Below the pieces are notes generated by a model. That model saw only the letters and a list, made by a program, of their open reading frames with translations, did no database searches and was not told the origin of the DNA. 64,000 nucleotides of DNA from CAVQCJ01 sp963849365 (GTDB lineage Bacteria; Actinomycetota; Actinomycetes; Prado026). The translations under genes and the position numbers were made by a program. Location: contig CAWKHA010000003.1 in assembly GCA_963849365.1 (NCBI GenBank), positions 124,001-188,000 of the forward strand, given 5' to 3'. Shown piece by piece: positions 25,802 to 33,748 of the stretch (position 1 is the first letter of the stretch; every line of letters starts with the position of its first letter).

Positions 25802-26287
25802 ATGGCAGAGATCGTGGGTACACGGGTTAGCAAGGGCGACGCGATCGTCGACTTCGACGACAAGGTCTTCGAGGACATCCAGGCGGAGCCGGGTGAGAAG
25901 GCGTGGGTCTTCATGCACACCGTGCCCTTCGAGGGCTCCGTCGGCCTGGTGAACATGCTGACGATGACGAGGATCCGCCGGAAGGGCTTCGACACCAGCC
26001 TGGTGCTCTACGGCCCCGGCTCGCTGATGGCAGCAGCCACCCGCGGATACCCCCGCGTGGGCGACGAGCCGTTCCCCGGAGCCCTGGCGTACAACAAGCA
26101 GCTGCAGACGTTCATGGACGAAGGCGGCCACGTGTACGCCTGCCGGTTCTCCGCCGCCGCGCTGTACGGCATGCGCGAGATCGACATGATGGAGGGCGTG
26201 AAGCCGATCAACCCCCTCGATGTGCTCGACGCGACGCTGACGGCCCGGCGCCAGGGCGCGCTGGTGCTCCAGACCTGGACGCTGTAG
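25802..26287 (+). CDS. MSMEG_0572/Sll0783-family nitrogen-starvation response protein
   Basis: 161 aa from ATG 25802, after GAGAGGGAG. The whole chain (EPGEKAWVFMHTVPFEGSVG, LVLYGPGSLMAAATRGYPRV, DEGGHVYACRFSAAALYGMR, VKPINPLDVLDATLTARRQG) matches my memory of the MSMEG_0572/Sll0783 family, a DsrE-like small protein found in Nit1C nitrilase clusters. Its biochemical role is unknown. Here it sits between the flavoprotein and an OsmC gene; no nitrilase is nearby. Confidence 0.82.
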   Translation: MAEIVGTRVSKGDAIVDFDDKVFEDIQAEPGEKAWVFMHTVPFEGSVGLVNMLTMTRIRRKGFDTSLVLYGPGSLMAAATRGYPRVGDEPFPGALAYNKQLQTFMDEGGHVYACRFSAAALYGMREIDMMEGVKPINPLDVLDATLTARRQGALVLQTWTL

Positions 26288-26339
26288 CCGGCGGCGCGGC
26301 GAAGCGGACCGTCGGCCGACCACGTCCGGCGGGCTGCGG

Positions 26340-26750
26340 GTGAGCGAGTACGACGGGACCAGGACAGCGGTCGCCCGCTGGGTCGGCGGTTGGCGCTGCG
26401 ACGTGCAGGCGGGCGGGTTCGGGCTCGTGGTCGACGAACCGGTCGAGGACGGCGGCGGGGGCGCGGGTCCGGCGCCGACCGACCTGCTCCTGGCCTCGAT
26501 GTGCTCGTGCTACGCGCTCTCTGTCGCCTGGGCCGCGCGCAAGCGCGGGTTCGAGCTGCCCGATCTCGTGGTCACGGCCGACGGGACGTACGACGGGCTG
26601 CGGTTCGGCACCGTGGTGCTCACCGTGACCAGCAGCCTCGCCGACGAGCTGCTCGAGCCGTTGCTCGAGCCGGCCCGACGGGTCTGCTACGTCTCCAACA
26701 CCTTTGTGCAGACCCCGCAGATGTCGGTGCGCATCGCCCCCCGGGCCTGA
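26340..26750 (+). CDS. OsmC-family protein
   Basis: 136 aa from GTG 26340. Two conserved cysteines, in LLASMCSCYALSVAWAARKR and PARRVCYVSNTF, match the OsmC/Ohr fold, whose members are thiol-dependent hydroperoxide reductases or handle reactive acyl/sulfur species. GPAPTDLLLASM is the standard approach to the first Cys. Ends 20 nt before the convergent DUF1116 gene. Confidence 0.82.
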   Translation: MSEYDGTRTAVARWVGGWRCDVQAGGFGLVVDEPVEDGGGGAGPAPTDLLLASMCSCYALSVAWAARKRGFELPDLVVTADGTYDGLRFGTVVLTVTSSLADELLEPLLEPARRVCYVSNTFVQTPQMSVRIAPRA

Positions 26751-26770
26751 GCCGACCGCAAGGAGGGCAC

Positions 26771-28189
26771 CTACCGTGGCGCCGACAGCCGGGCGTCGAG
26801 GTCGAGCAGGGCTGCGTTGAAGCAGGCGATCGGCGCCTCCGCGACCCCGGCGCCGACCTGCCCGCTGCCGTCGCTCACGTGCAGGATGCCTGTCGTCACC
26901 TTGGGCGTCACGACGTACTCGACGACCTTGCGGACGTCCACCCCCAGCGGCGTGCCCTGCCCGCCCCGGTTCGGGAGGGTGAACCGCGTCGAGCGGCCTA
27001 CGCACACGCGGTCGAGCTCGGCGGTCAGGTCCGCCGCCTGGGCCATGCCTCCGACGATCTGGCCCACGGCGGGCGAGCCGGCCGCTGCCGCACCGCCGAG
27101 GCCCACGAGTTCGAGAACCGCGCTGTCCCCGATGTCGGGAGCGCCGTCCGCCGGGCCGCGCCCCGGGTGGAAGAGTGCCCTGCCGACCATCGGCGCGGGG
27201 GCGATCGTCCAGGTGTCCGTACCCGGCAACCGCACGCCGAAGTCGGTGCCGTTCCGGGCCATCGTCGTGACCACCGACGATCCCTCGACCTGGGCACCCC
27301 ACGCGCTGACGGCGCGTCCGGCGGCCATCGCGAGAGTGAGGAACAGCAGGTAGTTCTCGGAGAGGAAGCGCGCGACCGCGACTCGGTCCGGATGGGTCCC
27401 GGCCACGAGGTAGGGCATCAGGTGGCGCAGCAACAGGTTCGTGGCCGCCTGCGTACGCACGTGCACGTCGTCGCCCATCGCGACGGCCTGCGCGGCGAAG
27501 GAGAAGACGTCCAGCGGCCCCGACTGGCCGAGCGCCTCGCTCAGCACGGGACCGACCGACTGGCGCAGGAACACCAGGCGTTCGCACGCGGCGGGGGTGT
27601 CGCGCCCGAACCACGCCACGTCGCCGGGGCCCTGCCCGATCGGCGCGTATGCGACGACGCCGGCACCGTCGAGCTCGACCGTCCACACCGGCGATCCGGG
27701 CCCGATCACCGTGGCCATCGGGACGACCACACCGTGGTCGTTGGCCGCGAGCAGGGCGACCCGGTCCGACGCGAGCAGTGCGTCGGCCGCCGAGACGTCG
27801 TCCGCCCAGCCCTCGGCGACGACCGCCGCACGCATCGACCGCAGCAGCGGGTCGCAGGCGCGGTCCAGCGCCAAGGGGGGTCCGGGGTGCAGCAACGCCC
27901 GGCCGTCGAGAGCGGGGATCACGTCACCGGCTCGCCGGATCCCGGTCAGCATCGGGACGCCGGTGTCAAGCCTGAGCAGCACCTCGGCGTTCGCGGCGTC
28001 GACCGCCGCGCAGCGAGGGCCCGACAACCGCCGCAACGCCGCGACCAGCTCCGGGTCGCCGCCGGCCGGGATCCTCCAGTCGACTCCGGTGACCGGTACC
28101 CCCTGGTCGGTCAGGGCTTCGGCGAAGAGGGACAACCCGACGTTGACGACGCTGATCTCGCGGGGGAGCTCGAAGACCGGGTCCGTCAT
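26771..28189 (-). CDS. DUF1116 protein (YlbE/AllG-like, oxamate carbamoyltransferase subunit family)
   Basis: 472 aa from ATG 28189, overlapping the upstream stop by 4 nt. VVNVGLSLFAEALTDQGVPV at the N-terminus, LLAANDHGVVVPMATVIGPG, FFLTLAMAAG-like stretch (LLFLTLAMAAGRAVS) and GTDFGVRLPGTDTWTIAPAP are the DUF1116 pattern. In E. coli the family member AllG (YlbE) works with AllF (FdrA) and AllH in oxamate transcarbamylation. Here it is the last gene of a coenzyme-M-like operon, while an FdrA homologue lies 10 kb away. No AllH (YlbF) homologue is seen, so the carbamoyl acceptor may differ. Confidence 0.82.
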   Translation of the reverse strand: MTDPVFELPREISVVNVGLSLFAEALTDQGVPVTGVDWRIPAGGDPELVAALRRLSGPRCAAVDAANAEVLLRLDTGVPMLTGIRRAGDVIPALDGRALLHPGPPLALDRACDPLLRSMRAAVVAEGWADDVSAADALLASDRVALLAANDHGVVVPMATVIGPGSPVWTVELDGAGVVAYAPIGQGPGDVAWFGRDTPAACERLVFLRQSVGPVLSEALGQSGPLDVFSFAAQAVAMGDDVHVRTQAATNLLLRHLMPYLVAGTHPDRVAVARFLSENYLLFLTLAMAAGRAVSAWGAQVEGSSVVTTMARNGTDFGVRLPGTDTWTIAPAPMVGRALFHPGRGPADGAPDIGDSAVLELVGLGGAAAAGSPAVGQIVGGMAQAADLTAELDRVCVGRSTRFTLPNRGGQGTPLGVDVRKVVEYVVTPKVTTGILHVSDGSGQVGAGVAEAPIACFNAALLDLDARLSAPR

Positions 28190-29712
28190 GCGGGCTCCTC
28201 TCCCGCGCCGGGTCCGGCGACCGAAGCCAGGGCCGAGGCCCGGGCGACCAGATCGGTCTCGGCGGCGAGGTAGGCGGCGCGATGCCGCTGTGCGGTGGTG
28301 ATCAGGTCCCCCGCCCGTGCCAGGCAGTTCCCGGCCATGCGCTCCACGACTTCGGGCGCGGCCCCTCCGGCCGCGGTCCGGGTCTCGACGATGCGGCGGG
28401 GGTCGAGCACTTCGGAGAGGTCGCGGCCGGTGAGGCCGATGCCCTTTCCGCAGTGCTCCACGGCCGCGGCGTCGAGCATCGCGCCGTCGAGGTCGACACC
28501 GCGCAGCCCCTGTCCGTGTGCCGTGCGCACCGCCACCCCGACCACTTGGTACGCCGTGCGGTAGTTGAGCCCGCACGTCTGCATGACGTACTCGGCGAGG
28601 TCGGTCGCCTGGCAGAAGCCGGAGTCGAGTGCTTCCCACATCCGGGCGGCGTTGACCCCGAGCGTGCGGATCACGCCGTCGGTCAGCCGGGTCGTGCGCA
28701 GGGCCAGATCAAGGGCGCGGGGCACCTCTCCGTACGCGTAGATGAGGTTGTCGCTGCGTGCCGACGGGCTCTTGATCACCGCGAGGAAGCCGGTGAGCCG
28801 CCCGATCAGGGTGCCGGACGCCCCACGGATGATGGACAACGAGTACGGGTTGCGTTTCTGCGGCATCAGCACGCTCGAGCGGCTGAACCCGTCGGCGACT
28901 GTCACATAGTCGAACTCGCTGCTCGCCCAGATCTCCAGGTCCTCGGCCAGCTTGCTCTGCGTTCCCACGAGGCTGGCTGTCGAGGCGAGCATCGCGACCA
29001 GCCCGTCGGTCTGCCACATCGCGTCCCGCGTGTGCTCGATCACGCCGTCGAAGCCCAGCATCGCGGCCACCGGGCCGCGGTCGCCCAGCAACCGGCTCCC
29101 GTTGACGCAGCCGGCCCCGCCAGGGCTGGTGTTGGTCCACGCCAGCTCTTCTTCCAGCCGGTCGGCGTCGCGCAGCAGCGGGTAGGCGAAGGAGAGCAGG
29201 TAGTGGCCGAACGTCGAGGGCTGCGCGTGCTGCAGGTAGGTCTGGTCGGGCAGCCAGGTGCGGCTGTGCTCGCGCGCGACTGTCGCGATCGTCCCGGCGA
29301 GCGAGGCTGCGCTCTCGACGAGATCCACGAGCTGGCCGCGCAGGTGCAGCCGCAGCGCGATCCGCACCGCCTCGCGCCGCGGTCGACCCGCGTGCAACCA
29401 GCCGGCGTCGTCACCGATCTGCTCGACGAAGTACCGCTCGCGGCTGTTGTACGGCTCGCCGAAGGCCGGGTCGTACGGGAAGTCCTCAGGGCGGGTGGCG
29501 ACCGACCGGAGCAGCACGGTGAGCAGCCGGCGGGCCGGTTCCTCCGGCACGACCTGCCGGGCCCGCAGGTCCAGGACGTGCGCCAGGTCGGCGAGGTTGA
29601 GCCCGGCGTGCAGCAACGGGGCGTCCGCGTTCTCCAGCGCGAAGCCGGAGTCGACCAGCTCCGGCGCCGGTCCGTCGACGGGTGGCCCCAACCGGTGGTT
29701 GCCCGTGCTCAT
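28186..29712 (-). CDS. Aspartase/fumarase-superfamily lyase, argininosuccinate-lyase-like (XcbD1-like candidate)
   Basis: 508 aa from ATG 29712. The superfamily signature is SSVLMPQKRNPYSLSIIRGA (about residues 280-299), with TYLQHAQPSTFGHYLLSFAY as the second conserved block. The best fit is the argininosuccinate lyase branch, but neighbours rule out arginine synthesis. In Xanthobacter autotrophicus Py2 coenzyme M genes, two members of this superfamily (XcbC1, XcbD1) act between ComA-like XcbB1 and PLP enzyme XcbE1. The same set appears in this operon. Assignment to XcbD1 rather than XcbC1 is a guess from its ASL-like sequence. Confidence 0.75.
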   Translation of the reverse strand: MSTGNHRLGPPVDGPAPELVDSGFALENADAPLLHAGLNLADLAHVLDLRARQVVPEEPARRLLTVLLRSVATRPEDFPYDPAFGEPYNSRERYFVEQIGDDAGWLHAGRPRREAVRIALRLHLRGQLVDLVESAASLAGTIATVAREHSRTWLPDQTYLQHAQPSTFGHYLLSFAYPLLRDADRLEEELAWTNTSPGGAGCVNGSRLLGDRGPVAAMLGFDGVIEHTRDAMWQTDGLVAMLASTASLVGTQSKLAEDLEIWASSEFDYVTVADGFSRSSVLMPQKRNPYSLSIIRGASGTLIGRLTGFLAVIKSPSARSDNLIYAYGEVPRALDLALRTTRLTDGVIRTLGVNAARMWEALDSGFCQATDLAEYVMQTCGLNYRTAYQVVGVAVRTAHGQGLRGVDLDGAMLDAAAVEHCGKGIGLTGRDLSEVLDPRRIVETRTAAGGAAPEVVERMAGNCLARAGDLITTAQRHRAAYLAAETDLVARASALASVAGPGAGEEPA

Positions 29713-30686
29713 CCCGGCTCCTCCACTTGCATCTGCGCGATCGCGTCAGCGATGCCTCCGGTGTGCCAGAACACGGCCGGCGCCGAGCCCACGAGACCGG
29801 GCAGTGCAGCCAGGGCCTTGGCTGTGTACACCGGGTCCAGCACCAGGCCGGCCGTGCGCAGGGCCGTCTCGGCCGCCGCGACACTCTCCGCGGACGGCAC
29901 CCCATGGCCCGGTCCGCGTGCATCGACCAGGTGCACATCGCCGGCACCCGCAAGAGGCTCGTCGCAACGTGCGGCCACCTCGCAGGCCAGCACGAGAACG
30001 CGCGCGGTCACCTCGTCCACCGGCCGGCTCACGGACGCGCCGGCGACCCGGAAGGGGCGTCCCCGCGCGACGCTGCCCGCGACCAGGCCGGCCTGAGTCC
30101 CGCCCGACCCCGTGGCCACGACGACGACCGGAGCGTCGGGGAACCTGCCGTCGATCTGTTCGGCGAGCTCGTCGGCTGCCAGCCGGTAGCCGGCGGCGCC
30201 GGTGGCGCTGGCGCCTCCACGCGGGACCAGGTAGACAGCCGCGCCAGCCGTCTGGAGGTCTCGGGCGACCACGGGGAGCAGCGCGTCGACCGAGCCGCGG
30301 TCCGGGTCGCCGGTGAATCGGACCTCGGCGCCCCAGGTGAGCGCGGCGGCCAGGTTGGGGTGAACCGCGCGGGACCGGGGTGGACCGGCGATCACCAGGA
30401 CGCATCGCAGTCCAGCCCAGGTCGCGGCAGCCGCGGCCGCGGCGGCGAAGTTGGAGCCGACGCTGCCGCCGGTGAGGAGTACGGCGGCGTCACAGCTCTT
30501 GGCCTCGCCGACGAGCATCTCGAGCTGGCGCGCCTTGTTGCCCGCCAGCGCGAACCCGGTGAGGTCGTCCCGCTTGACGAACAGCGGCCCGGCCAGCCCC
30601 AGTGCCTCGGCGAGCGCGGGTGTCTCCACCAGCGGAGTGGGAAGCACGGCCAGACGGGTCCGGGGCAGCTGCGCCACCGAGGTCAT
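29709..30686 (-). CDS. PLP-dependent D-cysteine desulfhydrase/ACC deaminase-type enzyme (XcbE1-like candidate)
   Basis: 325 aa from ATG 30686, overlapping both neighbours by 4 nt. PLP lysine K51 in DDLTGFALAGNKARQLEML; LLTGGSVGSNFAAAAAAAAT binds the cofactor phosphate side; ATGSGGTQAGLVAGS is the phosphate-binding loop. The family acts on cysteine, D-cysteine or ACC. In the bacterial coenzyme M pathway a related PLP enzyme (XcbE1) acts last, on a cysteine-derived intermediate. Its place between two fumarase-superfamily lyases and ComA supports that role here. Confidence 0.8.
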   Translation of the reverse strand: MTSVAQLPRTRLAVLPTPLVETPALAEALGLAGPLFVKRDDLTGFALAGNKARQLEMLVGEAKSCDAAVLLTGGSVGSNFAAAAAAAATWAGLRCVLVIAGPPRSRAVHPNLAAALTWGAEVRFTGDPDRGSVDALLPVVARDLQTAGAAVYLVPRGGASATGAAGYRLAADELAEQIDGRFPDAPVVVVATGSGGTQAGLVAGSVARGRPFRVAGASVSRPVDEVTARVLVLACEVAARCDEPLAGAGDVHLVDARGPGHGVPSAESVAAAETALRTAGLVLDPVYTAKALAALPGLVGSAPAVFWHTGGIADAIAQMQVEEPG

Positions 30687-32029
30687 GGCCACGATGTCCC
30701 CTCGGCCGCGCGGGCGGCACGGGCGCGCGCGAGCACCAGGTCGACCATCGCGCCGGCCGACCCCGGATCCGGTGACTCGGCCCCGGTCCCACCCTGGCCC
30801 AGGCCGGCGTCCTGCAGCGCCTGCGTCATGGAGAGACCCGCCGAGCGGCCCTGCGCCAGGGTCTGCTGCAGGGCCGCCCGAGCCGCGTGCACGCCCATCC
30901 GCTCGCTCAGCTCGGCGAGGGCGTGCTCGCTGCCGGTGTAGCCGTCGAGGTTGGCGCGCATCGCCTGCGCGTCGATCTCGAGACCCTCGAGCAGCGCGAC
31001 GGCCGTCTGCAGTGCGGTCGTCGTGAGCAGACACACCTCGGGCAGCGCGACCCACTCGGCCTTCCAGCTCCTGCCGTCGCGTTCGTGCTGCCCGACCATC
31101 CCTTCGAGCAGCACACCGGCGTTCGCACGGACCAACCGGGACAACGTGTCGAGGTGCTCGCTGGCCTCCGGGTTCCGCTTGTGCGGCATCGTGATGCTGC
31201 CGACGACGCCGTCGCGGACGGGCTCCCTCAGCTCGCCGATCTCCGGTCGCTGCAGCTCGTAGACCTCGCCGCCGATGCGCGCCAGCGTTGCGGTGACCAT
31301 CGCCAGCACGCCGCCGAACTCGGCCACCCGGTCCCGGGCGGCGAGCCACGAGATGATCGGGTCGGCCAGGCCCAGCTCGGCGCAGAACCTTCGGCGTACG
31401 GCCAGCCCCGCCGGGCCGTGGAGGGCGAGGGTTCCCACGCCGCCGCCGAGCTGTCCGACCAGCCACCGAGGTGCGCCGTCGCGGAGCCGGTCGAGGTGCC
31501 GCCGGACCTCGTCGGCCCACGAGGCCGCCTTCCAGCCGAACGTGACCGGTGCTCCGGGCTGGCCGTGCGTGCGACCGGCGACGAGCGTGTCCCGGTGCTG
31601 CTCGGCGAGCCCGAGCAGCACCTCCTCGACCCGGCGCAGGTCCCGCCACACCAGCGAGCCGATCGATCGGCTGGCCAGCGAGCTCCACGTGTCGGTCAGG
31701 TCTTGCACGCTGGCACCGACGTACACGTACTCGTAGGCCTCGCTCGGGATCGCCCGCCGCAGCCCGCGGATGAGCCCCAGGCTCGAGTGCCCGCTGAGCC
31801 GGGTCTGCTCGGCGACCTCGTCGAGGTCGAGCAGCTCCACCCGGGCGCAACGGGTGATCGTGTCCGCGGCATCGGCCGGGATGACGCCCTCCGCTGCCTG
31901 GGCTCGGGCCAGGGCCGCCAGGACGTCCAGCCAACCCTGCAGGCGCGCCGTCTCCTCGAAGACCGCACGACTCTCGGCGGTGCCCCACAGGTGGCCGTAC
32001 ATGGCCGAGTCGGCGATGCGGCTGGTCAC
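30683..32029 (-). CDS. Aspartase/fumarase-superfamily lyase, adenylosuccinate-lyase-like (XcbC1-like candidate)
   Basis: 448 aa from GTG 32029, GTGA overlap with the upstream gene. Signature GSITMPHKRNPEASEHL (about residues 270-286); THGQPGAPVTFGWKAASWAD is the conserved TxxQPA-type block. It resembles adenylosuccinate lyase and carboxymuconate cycloisomerase-type proteins. In Xanthobacter the XcbC1 member eliminates phosphate from phosphosulfolactate to give sulfoacrylate. Adjacent ComA-like and PLP genes make that reaction the best prediction, but it has not been tested for this protein. Confidence 0.78.
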   Translation of the reverse strand: MTSRIADSAMYGHLWGTAESRAVFEETARLQGWLDVLAALARAQAAEGVIPADAADTITRCARVELLDLDEVAEQTRLSGHSSLGLIRGLRRAIPSEAYEYVYVGASVQDLTDTWSSLASRSIGSLVWRDLRRVEEVLLGLAEQHRDTLVAGRTHGQPGAPVTFGWKAASWADEVRRHLDRLRDGAPRWLVGQLGGGVGTLALHGPAGLAVRRRFCAELGLADPIISWLAARDRVAEFGGVLAMVTATLARIGGEVYELQRPEIGELREPVRDGVVGSITMPHKRNPEASEHLDTLSRLVRANAGVLLEGMVGQHERDGRSWKAEWVALPEVCLLTTTALQTAVALLEGLEIDAQAMRANLDGYTGSEHALAELSERMGVHAARAALQQTLAQGRSAGLSMTQALQDAGLGQGGTGAESPDPGSAGAMVDLVLARARAARAAEGTSWP

Positions 32030-32898
32030 GGGTCCGTCGCCAGCTGGGCGAGTCCGTCGCGCAGGTGCGCGAACGACGCCCCCCACGGCACGACGACACC
32101 GTGGTCGTCGCGCTCGACATGCTCCTCGAGCAGGCAGCACTTGGTCATGAGGACCTCGCCGGGCGGCAGCTCGACCGATGCGGCGAGGGTACGCGGGCAC
32201 GTGTCGACCTGCGTCACAGGCGCATCGAAGAAGGTGTCGTGGATCTGGCGGGACCGCTCGCAGCCGAGCAGGGTCCAGCCGGGGCGGAACGGCGGCACCT
32301 CGTCGAGGTAGTCGACCTCCGCGCCCGGCACGTCGACGCCGCCGCCCCTGCACTGCAGCAGGAACGGCCCTGTCGCTCCGGCGGGCAGCAGATCGGTCAG
32401 CACGACGACCCGCGGCACGGCCTCGATGGGCGGCAGGTCGTCGGCTGTCTCGAGCACGCGCTCGACCTGGTCGACCAGCTTGGCCGGCCACGGCGGGGCG
32501 ACATCGAGCACGTGGACGCGCAGCACCCTGGCGTCCAGCACGAAGCTGACGTGGCCGTACCGGCCCTCGACGACCACGCACCGCACGCCGGGGGCGTCCT
32601 GCAGGGCGATGCGGGCCACCGCGCTCGGGACCGCCGTATCCACGTCCGGGCGCTCCAGGTAGACGGTGGCGTCGGGCCCGGCCAGGAGCTCGACGGCGCT
32701 GACATCGCAGAACAATGGCACCTCGGTGGTCTTGGTCACCTCGACCAGCGCCGTCCGGCCACCCGAGCGGCACACGATGTAGCGGGTGCGCCGGTAGACG
32801 GGGCGGCTCAGGAACAGCGTCCGCAGGGCCGCCTCCTCGAGGGGGACCTCGACGTCGGCGACCGAGACCTGGCGGTAGCGCTCCGGGAACACGGTCAT
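32026..32898 (-). CDS. Uncharacterised protein in the coenzyme-M-like operon
   Basis: 290 aa from ATG 32898, overlapping comA and the next gene by 4 nt each. I do not recognise a named family. No signal peptide or membrane helices. Mixed alpha/beta look, with several Cys residues (RYIVCRSGG, LFCDVSAVELL, LLQCRGGGVDVPG, LLGCERSRQ, VDTCPRTLAAS, LMTKCCLLEEHVE); the clustered cysteines could bind metal or react with thiols. Translational coupling between ComA and the first lyase suggests that it acts in the same pathway. Confidence 0.7.
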   Translation of the reverse strand: MTVFPERYRQVSVADVEVPLEEAALRTLFLSRPVYRRTRYIVCRSGGRTALVEVTKTTEVPLFCDVSAVELLAGPDATVYLERPDVDTAVPSAVARIALQDAPGVRCVVVEGRYGHVSFVLDARVLRVHVLDVAPPWPAKLVDQVERVLETADDLPPIEAVPRVVVLTDLLPAGATGPFLLQCRGGGVDVPGAEVDYLDEVPPFRPGWTLLGCERSRQIHDTFFDAPVTQVDTCPRTLAASVELPPGEVLMTKCCLLEEHVERDDHGVVVPWGASFAHLRDGLAQLATDP

Positions 32899-33680
32899 GT
32901 GCGGCCCGCCGGCCCGCTCGCGGCGTCGAACGTGTCCGCGCGCAGCCCGAGCCGCAGGGCCTCCATCCCGAGGACCTCCGACGGGGCGATGTTCCCGAGC
33001 CCGACGTCCGGGCCGAGATGGCGGATCAACCAGGCCTGCTGATCCTTGCGGGGTGCTTCGAAGATGATCCGGTCCAGACCCGCCGACTCCAGGACCGCGG
33101 TGACGATGCCGGCGCGGACCTTGCCGTCAGGGTCGAACAGACCGACGGTGCCGCTCTCGCGGCCTTCGGTGACCACCCAGCGGGCGCCTGCCTCGAGGTC
33201 GGCTCCGACCTCGGCCGCCCATGCCTCGGGGGTGACGGGCGCGGCCGGGTCCTTCGTCCCGACCTCCGCCAGCACCACGAACCGTCGGGCGGCGATGGAG
33301 ATCAGCCGCTGCTTGTCGCCCGGACCCATCTGTGCCACGCCGGCAGAGACCTCCACGCTCGGGAAGCCCTGTGCACAGGCCCAGTCGAAATACGCGTCCG
33401 CTGCACTCTGCTGCCAGGCGACTTCGAGCAGCGTGCCGCCGGTGCACGCCATGACCGCGTGGTCGGCGAGCAGGGCCAGCTTCGCCTCCAGGCCGGGGTC
33501 CAGGTAGGCGGTGCCCCAGCCGAGCTTCCAGACGTCGATGTAGCGGCCGGCCACCGCCAGCACCTGCTCGACGTCGTCGACGGGCATGCCCTTGTCCAGC
33601 ACGTGGGTGATCCCGCGGCTGCGCGGCTTCTCCGCCCGCTCGGGCAGGGTGAGGAATGAGGGCGGCGGGGCGTTCACCAT
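32895..33680 (-). CDS. comA: Phosphosulfolactate synthase (ComA/XcbB1 family)
   Basis: 261 aa from ATG 33680. KPRSRGITHVLDKGMPVDDV (residues 18-37), DVWKLGWGTAYLDPGLEAKL (from residue 49), VMACTGGTLLEVAW and FPSVEVSAG are hallmarks of the ComA fold, a TIM barrel that joins sulfite to phosphoenolpyruvate giving (R)-phosphosulfolactate, the first step of coenzyme M synthesis in methanogens and in Xanthobacter. Related proteins also occur in bacillithiol-free Bacillus spores, so ComA alone does not prove coenzyme M. Here the following lyase-PLP-lyase genes strengthen the case. First gene of a six-gene operon, divergent from the AIR-synthase-like gene. Confidence 0.88.
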   Translation of the reverse strand: MVNAPPPSFLTLPERAEKPRSRGITHVLDKGMPVDDVEQVLAVAGRYIDVWKLGWGTAYLDPGLEAKLALLADHAVMACTGGTLLEVAWQQSAADAYFDWACAQGFPSVEVSAGVAQMGPGDKQRLISIAARRFVVLAEVGTKDPAAPVTPEAWAAEVGADLEAGARWVVTEGRESGTVGLFDPDGKVRAGIVTAVLESAGLDRIIFEAPRKDQQAWLIRHLGPDVGLGNIAPSEVLGMEALRLGLRADTFDAASGPAGRT

Positions 33681-33748
33681 GGTAGATATCCGGTGGTCGG
33701 GATGACGGTGCCACGATCGGTCGCCGGAGATGTGCGGAGAGGACAGCC

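Noticed and set aside
26771..33680. Arginine or purine biosynthesis operon, suggested by the lyase families
   Set aside because: No argG, argF, purA or similar neighbours; ComA and the PLP enzyme fit coenzyme-M-type synthesis far better.
24080..33680. Alkene/epoxide carboxylation system that would use coenzyme M
   Set aside because: No MetE-like epoxyalkane:CoM transferase, hydroxypropyl-CoM dehydrogenases or monooxygenase subunits; the flavoprotein lacks the 2-ketopropyl-CoM reductase-type two-residue redox motif.
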